NCBI GenBank assembly: GCA_910575445.1
Contig: CAJTFW010000002.1
Location: 310,001-374,000, forward strand
DNA: 64,000 nt
From: Lachnospiraceae bacterium
GTDB taxonomy: Bacteria > Bacillota > Clostridia > Lachnospirales > Lachnospiraceae
Direction: 5' to 3'
A program made the position numbers and the translations under genes. Position 1 is the first letter of the stretch; each line of letters starts with the position of its first letter. A model generated the notes under the pieces. It had not been told where the DNA came from. It saw only the letters and a list, made by a program, of their open reading frames with translations, and made no database searches. Shown here one piece after another: positions 35,186-46,722 of the stretch.

Positions 35186-36819
35186 ACGATAGAGAATTTA
35201 ATCTGCTTGATGAGCCATGGATAAAAGTGATTGACAAAAACTGTGTAATTCATGAGGTATCGTTGCTTGAGTTATTTGAACAGGCGCATACCTATAAAGA
35301 TTTGTGTGGTGAACTTCCAACACAGGATTTTGCTATGCTAAGACTGTTGTTAGCTGTTTTGCATACTGTGTTTTCAAGGTATGATGTAAATGGAGATGAA
35401 CTGTTACTTGATGACGCTTGCGACGCATTAGAGCGCTGGAATAAACTGTGGGAAAATAAGCGATTCCCTTCAGAGGTGATAACAGAGTATTTAAAATCTC
35501 AAAAGGAGAATTTCTATTTATTTCATCCAGAAAGGCCATTCTACCAATGTGAACATGCGAAAGTAGGCACAGAATATACGGCTTCAAAATTAAATGGCAA
35601 TTTGTCTGAAAGCAGCAATAAAATTCGCTTATTTACCAATATAAACGGAAAAGCAAAAGAAGAGATGACTTTTTCTGAGGCGGCGCGATGGCTCTTATAT
35701 GTGAATGCTTATGATGATACTTCTGCAAAGCCTTCAAGGGAATCAAAAGAACAAGGAGTGAAGTTACCATCTACTGGAGTAGGTTGGCTTGGAAAATTGG
35801 GAATTATTTTTGTCTCAGGAAATAATCTGTTTGAGACACTTATGTTAAACCTGATTATGGTAGATGAAAATGGAGAAATTTTTGGAGAAGAGAAGCCAAT
35901 TTGGGAGAGAGAAGAAGCCTTACATGGAGAACGAACAAAAATTTCGTTTCCTGAGAATTTATCTGAGCTTTATACTCTACAGTCAAGAAGATTATATTTA
36001 AAAAGAAAGGACCAAAAGGTTACAGGGTACTTTTTGCTTGGCGGAGATTTTTTTGATAGAGAAAATGCTTTTATTGAGCCTATGACCATCTGGAAACAAG
36101 ATAAAAAGCAAAAAGATATTTATACTCCAAAAAGGCATGATTTTTCAAAACAGTTTTGGCGGGAATGTCCCGGGGCTATTCTTGGAAGTGATGAGAACAG
36201 ACAGCCAGGAATTATTTTATGGATAAAGGGATTAGAAGAAAAGGAACTGATAAAAGCTTCTTGCTTGAACATTCATATCGTGTCTGTTCAGTATGGTGAT
36301 AAAGATTTTTTTGTAACCAATGTTTTTTCGGATTCTCTTCAGATGAATGTTTCATTGATTTCCGATATGAATATCAAATGGAGACAAATGGTGCTAGACA
36401 GCATTAGCTTTTGTGAGAGCATATCTAAAAAGGTTTGGATGCTTGCAAAAGATATCAATTTGGCTTCTGGTGGTAGCAACAGTACAAAAGAAAGCAAAGG
36501 AACCTCTGTGTTTTTTGCAGAGAATGTCAAAGCTGACTTTTATAACCGGATAGACCACCTGTTTAAAAGATGGCTTTATGGACTGGACCCAGAGCCAGAT
36601 AACGATGATAAACTTTATGATAAAAAATCACAGTGGCGACGCGAATGTGTAGATGTTGCAAGACAGATAGGAAATGAGCTTATAAGCCAGACAAGTACGG
36701 CAGCAATTTTTGGAAGAACAAAAATTAATGTAGATGACAAGAAAAAAAATGAGATGTATTCTGCAGCAAGCGCTATGAATCGGTTTTTAAGAGGACTAAG
36801 TGCTGCAGAAAAATTGTAA
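35182..36819 (+). CDS. casA: Cascade large subunit Cse1/CasA (Cas8e)
   Basis: A 545-residue large subunit of the type I-E Cascade complex, which recognises the PAM and recruits Cas3. The start NDREFNLLDEPWIKV is the family signature (FNLLxxPWI). GTG start with GGAGGGGG upstream, overlapping the cas3 stop. The length is in the usual range of 500-560. Segments YQCEHAK and SSTGVGWLGKLG-like SSTGVGWLGKL region fit the family. Identification rests on the N-terminus and on the gene order. Confidence 0.93.
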   Translation: MNDREFNLLDEPWIKVIDKNCVIHEVSLLELFEQAHTYKDLCGELPTQDFAMLRLLLAVLHTVFSRYDVNGDELLLDDACDALERWNKLWENKRFPSEVITEYLKSQKENFYLFHPERPFYQCEHAKVGTEYTASKLNGNLSESSNKIRLFTNINGKAKEEMTFSEAARWLLYVNAYDDTSAKPSRESKEQGVKLPSTGVGWLGKLGIIFVSGNNLFETLMLNLIMVDENGEIFGEEKPIWEREEALHGERTKISFPENLSELYTLQSRRLYLKRKDQKVTGYFLLGGDFFDRENAFIEPMTIWKQDKKQKDIYTPKRHDFSKQFWRECPGAILGSDENRQPGIILWIKGLEEKELIKASCLNIHIVSVQYGDKDFFVTNVFSDSLQMNVSLISDMNIKWRQMVLDSISFCESISKKVWMLAKDINLASGGSNSTKESKGTSVFFAENVKADFYNRIDHLFKRWLYGLDPEPDNDDKLYDKKSQWRRECVDVARQIGNELISQTSTAAIFGRTKINVDDKKKNEMYSAASAMNRFLRGLSAAEKL

Positions 36820-36838
36820 TGGATAGGAGGTGAAGAAA

Positions 36839-37444
36839 ATGAAAACAGAGATGAATATTAGAAGTTATGTAAGGACACAGATAAATTTGCTTGCCAAAGA
36901 TGACAGAAGCCTTGAACAGAGCGGTTCAAAAGCGTATTTGGCGCAACTCCGCCGAGGTGTGGGGAAGTGTCCAGGAGAGCTTCCAGAACTGTGGGGCATG
37001 TTTCTAAAAAATATGCCAGAAGAACTGATGGGGAAAAATGGCAAACCTTCGTATGCAGAGTGGGCTGTCTATACAGCATTGACACTATTTGCCTTTCATC
37101 AGCAAGGTCATTCTGAACCTATGAATATAGAGGGCGAGGAGCATCGACTTGGACGAGCGGTAAGAAAGTTGGTTCATAATGAAGAAGATGAAGAAAATAT
37201 AAGATTAAAACTTAGTATTGCAGCCAGAGCGGATGATATGATAGAACTTTCTTATCATTTAAAAACCGTTGTAAGACTGCTTGGAAACAGTGATATTCCA
37301 CTTGATTACGTAGAGCTTGCACAGGATTTGTATTGGTTTCAATTTGACAAGTATGTAGATCAAATCCGTTTAAAATGGGGACAGGATTTTTATCGGTCTG
37401 TTAAAACAAAGGAGAATGGAAAGGAAGATAAGGATGAAGAATAA
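36839..37444 (+). CDS. casB: Cascade small subunit Cse2/CasB (Cas11)
   Basis: A 201-residue helical protein present in two copies per type I-E Cascade, stabilising crRNA and target strand. LAQLRRGVGKCPGELPELW near residue 30 and the later RLGRAVRKLVHNEED are typical Cse2 signatures. A GTG at 36830 overlaps the AGGAGG itself, so the ATG at 36839, eight bases past AGGAGG, is the start. It overlaps cas7 by 11 bases. Confidence 0.92.
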   Translation: MKTEMNIRSYVRTQINLLAKDDRSLEQSGSKAYLAQLRRGVGKCPGELPELWGMFLKNMPEELMGKNGKPSYAEWAVYTALTLFAFHQQGHSEPMNIEGEEHRLGRAVRKLVHNEEDEENIRLKLSIAARADDMIELSYHLKTVVRLLGNSDIPLDYVELAQDLYWFQFDKYVDQIRLKWGQDFYRSVKTKENGKEDKDEE

Positions 37445-38477
37445 TTTATATGTAGACATTCATGTATTGCAAAGTGTTCCGCCAAGTTGTATCAACCGTG
37501 ACGATACAGGAAGTCCTAAAACGGCTAAATATGGTGGGGTGGTGAGAGCCAGAGTTTCTTCTCAGGCATGGAAACATGAGATGCGAAAAATGTTTAAAGA
37601 GATGCTAAGTGCAGAAGAAGTAGGTGTTCGCACGAAAAAAGTCTCTCAGATGATTGCCAGCGCTGTAAAAGAGATTGACAGTAATGTAGAGGAGGAAAAG
37701 GCAAATAAGCTTGCTCTTCAAGCAATGGGAACTGCAGGAATCAAAACAGATAAAGATGGATTATCGCCTGTATTGATATTTTTTAGTGCAGCACAGGCAA
37801 AAGCTTTGGCAAATTTAGCAATCCAAGAAAGTAAAGATAAAAAAGAGTATCAAAACGCTTTGAAAATGGCTCCATCTATGGATATGGCATTGTTTGGAAG
37901 AATGGTAGCTGCTGACCCATCCTTGAATTTTGATGCGGCTTCACAAGTTGCACATGCAATTTCTACACATGCAGTACATAATGAATATGATTATTTTACT
38001 GCAGTTGATGATTTGCTTCAGGATGAAGAATCAGGAGCAGGACATCTAGGAACTGTAGAGTTTAACTCGGCTACACTTTATCGGTATGCAACGGTCAATG
38101 TTATGGAACTTCAAAAAAATCTTGGAGCGCAGACAGAGACAGCAGTAAAGTGTTTTGTGGAAGCATTTATAAAAGCAATGCCAACGGGAAAGCAAAATAC
38201 ATTTGCAAATAGAACACTTCCTGACTTTGTGTATATCACTTTAAGAACTGACCAACCAGTTAATCTTGTAGGGGCATTTGAAAAACAGGTTTCAGGTGTA
38301 AATGGTTATCTTGAGGAATCTGAAAAACGATTTAAAGAATATGCTGATACAATATATCAAAAATTTGCATGTCCGCCAGAAAAAGTCTGGGAATTTGGAG
38401 AGATGAATATTTTACAGATACTTGAGGGATTAACATTTGAGATAAAGGAAAAAATATCTGAAAGCAGAGGTGAGTGA
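37434..38477 (+). CDS. cas7e: Cascade backbone subunit Cas7e (Cse4/CasC)
   Basis: A 347-residue RAMP protein that forms the crRNA-binding backbone (six copies in Cascade). It begins MKNNLYVDIHVLQSVPPSCIN followed by RDDTGSPKTAKYGGVVRARVSSQAWK, the highly conserved Cas7e N-terminus. The ATG at 37434 has AAGGA eight bases upstream; an upstream in-frame ATG at 37416 lies in the cse2 tail. Its stop is one base before the cas5 start. Confidence 0.95.
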   Translation: MKNNLYVDIHVLQSVPPSCINRDDTGSPKTAKYGGVVRARVSSQAWKHEMRKMFKEMLSAEEVGVRTKKVSQMIASAVKEIDSNVEEEKANKLALQAMGTAGIKTDKDGLSPVLIFFSAAQAKALANLAIQESKDKKEYQNALKMAPSMDMALFGRMVAADPSLNFDAASQVAHAISTHAVHNEYDYFTAVDDLLQDEESGAGHLGTVEFNSATLYRYATVNVMELQKNLGAQTETAVKCFVEAFIKAMPTGKQNTFANRTLPDFVYITLRTDQPVNLVGAFEKQVSGVNGYLEESEKRFKEYADTIYQKFACPPEKVWEFGEMNILQILEGLTFEIKEKISESRGE

Positions 38478-38478
38478 T

Positions 38479-39123
38479 ATGCCTACCTTGCTTTTAAGAC
38501 TTGCAGCTCCTCTACAGTCATGGGGAAGTAGTTCTAAATTTGAAATAAGGACCACAGAGAAGATGCCAACTAAAAGTGGTGTTGTGGGAATGTTAGCAGC
38601 AGCGATGGGACTGCGAAGAGATGCTGAACTGTCAGAGCTAAATATGCTTAAATTTGGAGTTCGTGCTGACTGTGAGGGCGAGGATATCACAGATTTTCAT
38701 ATAGCACGTTCCGAAAAAAGTTCCTATGTAACCTATCGGCATTATCTTAGTGATGCGGTATTTTTAGTAGGCTTAGAAGGGGAAGAAAAGATTCTAAAAA
38801 CGCTAAAGATTGCTTTACAAAATCCATGCTTCCCCTTATTTTTGGGGAGAAGGTCATGTCCTCCTACTTTACCTATCGTTGTTGGAATACGCGATGTATC
38901 ACTTGAGACTGCGCTTTGCAAAGAAGCACCGCTTAGTGAAAGACATAAAAATATGTTGCGTGTACAGATGGAAACAGATTTGTCTGATGTGGGAATGATA
39001 CAAGATGTGGCAATATCATTTCACCCACACAGAAGAGTATATGGCTATCGAAAGTTCAGAGAATTTTTTGTGGAATGTAATCAAACAGAAACCGAACATG
39101 ATGCAATGTTAGAATTGGGGTGA
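38479..39123 (+). CDS. cas5e: Cascade subunit Cas5e (CasD)
   Basis: A 214-residue RAMP protein that holds the 5' handle of the crRNA. The start PTLLLRLAAPLQSWGSSSKF with RTTEKMPTKSGVVGMLAAAMG is the family hallmark. A GTG at 38470 lies earlier in frame, but AGAGGTGA sits six bases before the ATG at 38479, which was chosen. It is followed after four bases by cas6e. Confidence 0.95.
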   Translation: MPTLLLRLAAPLQSWGSSSKFEIRTTEKMPTKSGVVGMLAAAMGLRRDAELSELNMLKFGVRADCEGEDITDFHIARSEKSSYVTYRHYLSDAVFLVGLEGEEKILKTLKIALQNPCFPLFLGRRSCPPTLPIVVGIRDVSLETALCKEAPLSERHKNMLRVQMETDLSDVGMIQDVAISFHPHRRVYGYRKFREFFVECNQTETEHDAMLELG

Positions 39124-39127
39124 CACT

Positions 39128-41574
<2,447 letters not shown>

Positions 41575-41619
41575 GGCGTTCAATTTAGAGAATGCTTATT
41601 TTATAGGGATCTTTTTAGT
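41575..41619 (+). promoter_or_regulatory. CRISPR leader (short, AT-rich)
   Basis: The 45 bases between the cas2 stop and the first repeat are AT-rich and contain no gene. The array orientation and the decay of repeats at the other end make this the leader side. No IHF-like site can be recognised. A promoter for the array may lie inside cas2. Confidence 0.6.
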
Positions 41620-43043
41620 CTTTTCCCCGTGTATGCGGGGGTGATCCTACTGTGCAAAATCAACTGCATTATACTCTCTGCTTTTCCCCGTGTATGCGGG
41701 GGTGATCCTTAGCAACATTGGAGAGCAGCCATACAAGACTTCTTTTCCCCGTGTATGCGGGGGTGATCCTCAACTCTGCTGTCTGTGCGTTCTGATTAGC
41801 TGCCTTTTCCCCGTGTATGCGGGGGTGATCCTAGCAAGAATCACAATACCGACAGGACTTGTTACTTTTCCCCGTGTATGCGGGGGTGATCCATAGGCGA
41901 AGAGCATCCATAGACACATCCTCAAACTTTTCCCCGTGTATGCGGGGGTGATCCTTATTCAAAACCTCAAAAAAGAGCGTACCAATTCTTTTCCCCGTGT
42001 ATGCGGGGGTGATCCTCACAGACAGGGATTTTGAGATAAAAAGAACAGCTTTTCCCCGTGTATGCGGGGGTGATCCCGTGCGGACGCTGCGGGACAAAGG
42101 GATATTGACCTTTTCCCCGTGTATGCGGGGGTGATCCTTTTCAATGTTTGTCTGCTCGTTTGTCCCTGGCCTTTTCCCCGTGTATGCGGGGGTGATCCCA
42201 ATATCGGCATGAACATGATGAATGGATTCCACTTTTCCCCGTGTATGCGGGGGTGATCCCAGTTCCAAACTGACTTTCGTACCAAGCAAAAGCTTTTCCC
42301 CGTGTATGCGGGGGTGATCCTAAGGAAATCAATGGCACGCAAAGTAGTCTTAACTTTTCCCCGTGTATGCGGGGGTGATCCCAGCCTAGGAGACGGCAAG
42401 CGAAATTAATTCCGCTTTTCCCCGTGTATGCGGGGGTGATCCCACGAAGCCAGACCCGTATGAGTATGCGAGACACTTTTCCCCGTGTATGCGGGGGTGC
42501 TCCCGGACTGTATAAAACTTATGAAAATTTTATAGACTTTTCCCCGTGTATGCGGGGGTGATCCTGTCATTCCCCATATATCCTGAAGCATCTGGTCCTT
42601 TTCCCCGTGTATGCGGGGGTGATCCTGAGAGTGTGCAACCAATTCTCCAACACATGGCCTTTTCCCCGTGTATGCGGGGGTGATCCTGCATCCAGGCCAC
42701 AACCCGGACGGAAAAGTAGCTTTTCCCGTGTATGCGGGGGTGATCCTGAACCAACAGGTACAATTATCTGCCGGAGAATCTTTTCCCCGTGTATGCGGGG
42801 GTGATCCTAAGACTGACTGGGAAAAGATGATGGAAGCCATCTTTTCCCCGTGTATGCGGGGTGATCCCATCGGGCAAACTCCATCCTGGATGAAAAGGGT
42901 CTTTTCCCCGTGTATGCGGGGGTGATTGTCTTTGATAGAGAAAGGAAATCAAGAGTTATGTCTTTTCCCCGTGTATGCGGGGGTGATCCTCAAAATTGCC
43001 GAGTTTTTTATGGTCTACTCCGCTTTTCCCCGTGTATGCGGGG
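41620..43043 (+). CRISPR. Type I-E CRISPR array, 24 repeats and 23 spacers
   Basis: A 28-bp repeat beginning CTTTTCCCCGTG and ending GGGGGTGATCC recurs every 61 bases (60-62). CCCCG and CGGGG form the hairpin expected for Cas6e. Spacers are about 33 bases, and all looked unique. I counted starts at 41620, 41681, 41742, 41804, 41865, 41927, then about every 61 bases to 43023. Variants cluster distally: one base change in the repeat at 42476, one lost C at 42720, one lost G at 42841, an altered end at 42901 and a truncated last copy at 43023 (21 matching bases). The first base after the repeat is T or C in nearly all cases. Open frames across the array are artefacts of the repeats. Confidence 0.98.
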
Positions 43044-43143
43044 CGCTCTTGGATATAGTTAGTTTAGACTATCCAGTAAGACCTGTTGGAACTTTATTTA
43101 TGATAATCCATAAAGTAAAAAGTATTTCCTTTCGTGATGGGTT

Positions 43144-43172
43144 TTGACATTTTCTAAGAGGTATTTTATAAT
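43144..43172 (+). promoter_or_regulatory. Consensus sigma-A promoter for the cytidylate-kinase-like gene
   Basis: TTGACA (43144-43149), exactly 17 bases, and TATAAT (43167-43172) match the sigma-A consensus at all twelve positions. Transcription would start near 43179, about 21 bases before the ATG. Confidence 0.88.
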
Positions 43173-43199
43173 GAAGAAAAAAGAGGAGGGCTAAGGAAG

Positions 43200-43790
43200 A
43201 TGAGAAAGATTATCACCATAGGCAGAGAGTTCGGTGCTGGTGGGGGTGAGATTGGGAAGCGGGTGGCAAAAGCGCTTGGGCTTCCTTATTATGATAAGGA
43301 TATGATTTTAAAGACAGCAATGGCGAATCGGAAGCTGAATCCAGAACAGGTGAGAAAGTGGGATGAAAAGGTTCCAAGCAGCTTTGGTTTTGCACAGAGT
43401 TTGTTTGATTTCTACAATAAGCCACTTGATGAGGAGCTTTGGAGGGCGCAAAAAGAGGCAATTCGGGAGCTTGCCAATAAAGAGAGTTGTATTATTGTTG
43501 GGCGAAATGGGGATTATATCTTAAGACAGTTTGACCATTGTCTAAATGTGTTTGTCCATGCTGGCTTTCAGTGGCGGGTGAAGAGGATGGCAGGGATGAT
43601 GCCAGATACTACAATGGAGCAGGTGATTGCAGATGTAAAGGCAGCAGATAAAGCCAGAAAGAGATACTGTGCTTATTATACGGGGAAGACGTATGGGGAT
43701 TCGAGGAATTTTGATTTGACGTTGAATACAGAAAAATTGGGGATTGAGAAGGCTACAGAGCTGATTTTAAAGGCAGCAGAAGATATCTAA
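43200..43790 (+). CDS. Cytidylate kinase-like family protein
   Basis: A 196-residue P-loop kinase (AAA_26 group) common in Clostridia. The start RKIITIGREFGAGGGEIGKRVAKAL carries a variant P loop (GREFGAGGGEIG), and CIIVGRNGDYILRQ near residue 98 plus YYTGKTYGDSRNFDLTLNTE in part near 162 are typical of this group. The real phosphate acceptor is uncertain, and it is not the housekeeping cmk by neighbourhood. AGGAGG and AAGGAAG precede the ATG. A stand-alone gene with a consensus promoter. Confidence 0.85.
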   Translation: MRKIITIGREFGAGGGEIGKRVAKALGLPYYDKDMILKTAMANRKLNPEQVRKWDEKVPSSFGFAQSLFDFYNKPLDEELWRAQKEAIRELANKESCIIVGRNGDYILRQFDHCLNVFVHAGFQWRVKRMAGMMPDTTMEQVIADVKAADKARKRYCAYYTGKTYGDSRNFDLTLNTEKLGIEKATELILKAAEDI

Positions 43791-43838
43791 AAGGATATGT
43801 TCAGTGGCAATACATGTATACAATGATACAGTTTTTTC

Positions 43839-43867
43839 TTGACAAGAAAGACAGAAAAAATTATACT
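43839..43867 (+). promoter_or_regulatory. Promoter of the polar amino acid ABC operon
   Basis: TTGACA (43839-43844), a 17-base spacer and TATACT (43862-43867). Transcription would start near 43874, giving a leader of about 87 bases with two hairpins. Confidence 0.85.
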
Positions 43868-43880
43868 TAATGGTGACATC

Positions 43881-43937
43881 AAAGGCGGTGTAGCAGGTAC
43901 ATCGCTTTTGTGTTTAAGAATATTGGCCAAAAGGCCA
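43881..43937 (+). promoter_or_regulatory. Leader hairpins of the amino acid ABC operon
   Basis: AAAGGCGGTGTA (43881-43892) pairs with TACATCGCTTTT (43898-43909) with two G-T wobbles and is followed by GTGTTT. A second hairpin, TGGCC-AAAA-GGCCA, lies at 43924-43937. The first resembles an attenuator or weak terminator, but it could simply stabilise the mRNA. No known riboswitch class was recognised. Confidence 0.4.
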
Positions 43938-43960
43938 GAGGAAAAGGAGAGTACATAATT

Positions 43961-44833
43961 ATGAAAAAGTTACTTGTTATGTCTATGATTGCCTGCATGG
44001 CAATATCCGCTGTGGCATGTGGTTCTAAAGAAGCAGCACCACAGGAGGCTGAGACTCCGGCTGCTGGAGAGGATGCAGAGGCAGATAATGCAGAAGCACC
44101 AGAAGCAACCGAGAATCAGACAGAAGCAGAAGATACCAGTGCAGCATCTTCAGATAAGACCTGGATTATTGCAATGGATACTGTGTTCCGCCCATTTGAG
44201 TTTACGGATGAAAAAGGTGAGTTTGTAGGTATCGATGTGGATATTATCAAAGCGATTGCAGAGGACCAGGGATTTTCCTATGAGTTAAATAGCCTTGGAT
44301 GGGATGCGGCTGTGGCAGCTGTACAGGTTGGCCAGGCAGATATGCTGATTGCTGGCGCTTCGATTACGGATGAGCGTAAAGAGAACGGCTGGATTTTCTC
44401 TGATGGATATTATGATGCAACACAGACCTTTGTTGTGGCAGAGGGCAGCGATATTGCAAGCTATGAAGACCTATCCGGCAAGCAGGTCGTTGTAAAAAAT
44501 GGTACTGCTGGTGCGCTGTTTGCAGACAGCTTAAAGGATGAATATGGGTTTACTGTTAAAGTCTTAGAGGATTCACCGACCATGTATCAGGATGTTATAA
44601 GCGGCAACAGTGCAGCATGTGTTGAGGACAAACCGATTATGGCAGACTCGATTAAGAGTGCAGGACTTGCACTTCAGATTCCAGATGGCATGGAGAGCGA
44701 GGGTGCTCCTTATGGCGCTGCAATTATGAATGAGGCAAACCAGGAGCTTTTGGATATGTTCAATGCAGGTCTGGCAAATATCAGAGCAAACGGAACTTAT
44801 GATGAAATCATCGCCAGATATCTTGGAGAATAA
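43961..44833 (+). CDS. Polar amino acid ABC transporter substrate-binding lipoprotein
   Basis: A 290-residue extracellular solute-binding protein of family 3 (PF00497). The lipoprotein signal ends AISAVACG with Cys20. A Glu/Ala-rich linker runs to about residue 65, then IAMDTVFRPFEFTDEKGEFVGIDVD (in two parts) opens the binding domain. AGASITDERKENGWIFSDGY is typical. The exact amino acid is not evident. ATG at 43961 has AAGGAGA ten bases upstream; the frame extends to 43910 without signal-peptide character. First gene of a three-gene importer operon. Confidence 0.93.
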   Translation: MKKLLVMSMIACMAISAVACGSKEAAPQEAETPAAGEDAEADNAEAPEATENQTEAEDTSAASSDKTWIIAMDTVFRPFEFTDEKGEFVGIDVDIIKAIAEDQGFSYELNSLGWDAAVAAVQVGQADMLIAGASITDERKENGWIFSDGYYDATQTFVVAEGSDIASYEDLSGKQVVVKNGTAGALFADSLKDEYGFTVKVLEDSPTMYQDVISGNSAACVEDKPIMADSIKSAGLALQIPDGMESEGAPYGAAIMNEANQELLDMFNAGLANIRANGTYDEIIARYLGE

Positions 44834-44867
44834 GACGGCAGATGAGATAAAAAGGAGAAACTGACCT

Positions 44868-45536
44868 ATGATTGCTATCGTTCAAGTATATGGCACCATG
44901 CTGCTTATCGCACTTGGCAGGACGCTTTTGATGACACTTTTGGCTCTTATCTTTGCCATGATTATCGGTATGATTTTCGGGCTTATGAATGTGGCACCAA
45001 ACCGATTACTGAATTTTATCGGCACGTTCTATGTAGATGCGGTTCGGGGAGTGCCACTGATTGTACTGGCTTACTTTATCTATTTTGGAGTGCCTGGCGG
45101 GATTCAGGCGCTTGGTTTTCAGAATTTTCGTCTGGAAAGCTTAGAGGCTGGTACGATTGCGCTCTCCATGAACTGTGGTGCCTATATGGCGGAAATCATA
45201 AGGGCAGGTATTGAGAGTGTGGACCGTGGCCAGATGGAGGCAGGCAGAAGCTTAGGGCTGTCCTACCGTGCCTGTATGGCGCTGATTGTGGTGCCACAGG
45301 CGATTCGTACAATGATTCCTTCGATTATCAACCAGTTTATCATTACGCTTAAAGATACTTCGATTCTCTCGGTTATTGGTTTCCCAGAGCTTACCAATGT
45401 AGGTAAGACCATTATGGGCAATACCTTTAAGCCGATGCAGGCATGGACGATTATCGGTATTATGTATATGATTGTAATTACGATTCTAAGTAAGCTTGCA
45501 AAGAGAGTCGAGAGGAGGGTGAATCGTGGCAGATAG
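44868..45536 (+). CDS. Polar amino acid ABC transporter permease
   Basis: A 222-residue membrane protein of the His/Glu/Gln permease family with about five helices. The coupling motif [24 protein letters not shown] lies near residue 124 onward (EAGRSLG...), as expected. AAAAGGAG precedes the ATG. It overlaps the ATPase gene by 11 bases. A single permease gene suggests a homodimer. Confidence 0.93.
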   Translation: MIAIVQVYGTMLLIALGRTLLMTLLALIFAMIIGMIFGLMNVAPNRLLNFIGTFYVDAVRGVPLIVLAYFIYFGVPGGIQALGFQNFRLESLEAGTIALSMNCGAYMAEIIRAGIESVDRGQMEAGRSLGLSYRACMALIVVPQAIRTMIPSIINQFIITLKDTSILSVIGFPELTNVGKTIMGNTFKPMQAWTIIGIMYMIVITILSKLAKRVERRVNRGR

Positions 45537-46266
45537 AGAATGCAAGATTCATGTATCGAACTTAAGAAAAAGTTTTGGAAAGCTGGAGGTATTAAAGGAC
45601 ATTAGCATGGATGTCTATGAGGGAGAGGTAGTGGTGCTCCTTGGACCTTCTGGAAGTGGAAAATCTACACTTCTTCGTTGTCTGAATCAGTTGGAGACGG
45701 TGACAAGCGGGCATATTGTAATTGACGGGCAGGACGTGACAGATAAGCATACCAATATCAATAAAGTGCGTGAAAATATCGGGATGGTATTTCAGCATTT
45801 TAATCTGTTTCATCATCTGACCGTGATGGACAATATGACGCTGGCACCAGCACATCTAAAGCTGATGACTAAGGAGATGGCGAGAGAAGAAGCGAAAAAG
45901 CTTCTTCGCAGAGTGGGACTTGAAGATAAAGCAGATGCGTATCCAAGTCAGCTCTCTGGTGGACAGAAACAGCGTGTGGCGATTGCGCGGGCGCTGGAGA
46001 TGAGACCAGATATTATGTTATTTGATGAGCCGACAAGTGCCCTAGACCCGGAGATGGTGGGTGAGGTGCTCTCAGTTATGAAGGAATTGGCACGTGAGGG
46101 GATGACAATGGTCGTCGTGACACATGAGATTGGCTTTGCAAGAGAGGTTGGAAGCAGAGTTATCTTTATGGAGGGCGGCTATATCGTGGAGGAAGGAACC
46201 CCAGATGAGGTGATTTTGCATCCCAAAGAACCCAGAACGATTGATTTCTTAAGCAAAGTATTATAA
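45526..46266 (+). CDS. Polar amino acid ABC transporter ATPase (GlnQ-like)
   Basis: A 246-residue ATPase with Walker [19 protein letters not shown] near residue 38, Q loop [10 protein letters not shown], signature [15 protein letters not shown] near 143 and Walker [15 protein letters not shown] near 164. It begins at GTG 45526 with AGAGGAGGG upstream, inside the permease gene. It ends just before a clear terminator. Confidence 0.94.
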   Translation: MADRECKIHVSNLRKSFGKLEVLKDISMDVYEGEVVVLLGPSGSGKSTLLRCLNQLETVTSGHIVIDGQDVTDKHTNINKVRENIGMVFQHFNLFHHLTVMDNMTLAPAHLKLMTKEMAREEAKKLLRRVGLEDKADAYPSQLSGGQKQRVAIARALEMRPDIMLFDEPTSALDPEMVGEVLSVMKELAREGMTMVVVTHEIGFAREVGSRVIFMEGGYIVEEGTPDEVILHPKEPRTIDFLSKVL

Positions 46267-46272
46267 AAAGTG

Positions 46273-46312
46273 ACGAATCAGCTACAAGATAGGGCTGATT
46301 CGTTATTTTTTT
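46273..46312 (+). terminator. Rho-independent terminator of the amino acid ABC operon
   Basis: ACGAATCAGC (46273-46282) pairs perfectly with GCTGATTCGT (46294-46303) across 11 bases, followed by ATTTTTTTATAG. Confidence 0.9.
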
Positions 46313-46333
46313 ATAGAAAATACAGAGATTTTA

Positions 46334-46350
46334 ACTCGAATTTACTCGAA
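46334..46350. repeat. Two ACTCGAA repeats ten bases apart
   Basis: ACTCGAA occurs at 46334-46340 and 46344-46350, one helical turn apart, about 80 bases before the XRE regulator gene. It could be an operator for that regulator, but no dyad or promoter context proves it. Confidence 0.3.
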
Positions 46351-46430
46351 GGATTTTTTAGGAGAAATTCTGCTAAAACTGCATACGGCATTAGATTATA
46401 GGGTATCTTTTGCTAGAGGTGTTAGCAGAG

Positions 46431-46661
46431 TTGGAAGTGTACAGTCGTATCCGGGGGTTACGGGAAGATAATGATTTGACGCAGCAGAAGCTGGCAGAGA
46501 TTTTAGGTTGTAAGCAAAGGTCTTATAGTGATTATGAAAATGGCGTTACACGTGTGCCGTTGTATATTTTGATAGAGCTTTCTAGACTCTATGGAACGAG
46601 TGTAGATTATCTGCTAAATCTGACAGATGAGAAGACACCTTATCCAAGAAAGAAGATGTAG
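46431..46661 (+). CDS. XRE family helix-turn-helix regulator
   Basis: A 76-residue Cro/CI-type DNA-binding protein. The HTH is RGLREDNDLTQQKLAEILGC with YSDYENGVTRVPLYILIELS following, then YGTSVDYLLNLTDEK, the usual XRE end. There is no ATG; TTG at 46431 has AGAGGTG nine bases upstream, and an earlier TTG at 46410 has no good site. It stands alone between two terminators. The target is unknown, and autoregulation through upstream ACTCGAA repeats is possible. Confidence 0.82.
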   Translation: MEVYSRIRGLREDNDLTQQKLAEILGCKQRSYSDYENGVTRVPLYILIELSRLYGTSVDYLLNLTDEKTPYPRKKM

Positions 46662-46663
46662 AG

Positions 46664-46690
46664 ACGTTCACAGAGATGTGGACGTTTTTT
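46664..46690 (+). terminator. Rho-independent terminator after the XRE gene
   Basis: ACGTTCAC (46664-46671) pairs with GTGGACGT (46678-46685) with one G-T wobble across a six-base loop, followed by a run of T. Confidence 0.8.
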
Positions 46691-46722
46691 GTATGGATTT
46701 TAACAGGGAGAAGGAGAGATAA

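Noticed and set aside
41690-42952. Several open frames on both strands across the CRISPR array, with repeated peptides such as FPRVCGGDP or ITPAYTGK
   Set aside because: They are translations of the repeat unit in different frames with no ribosome binding sites. The periodicity is that of the array.
43200-43790. Housekeeping cytidylate kinase cmk
   Set aside because: The protein starts with a variant P loop and belongs to the separate cytidylate-kinase-like group; the usual cmk neighbours are missing.
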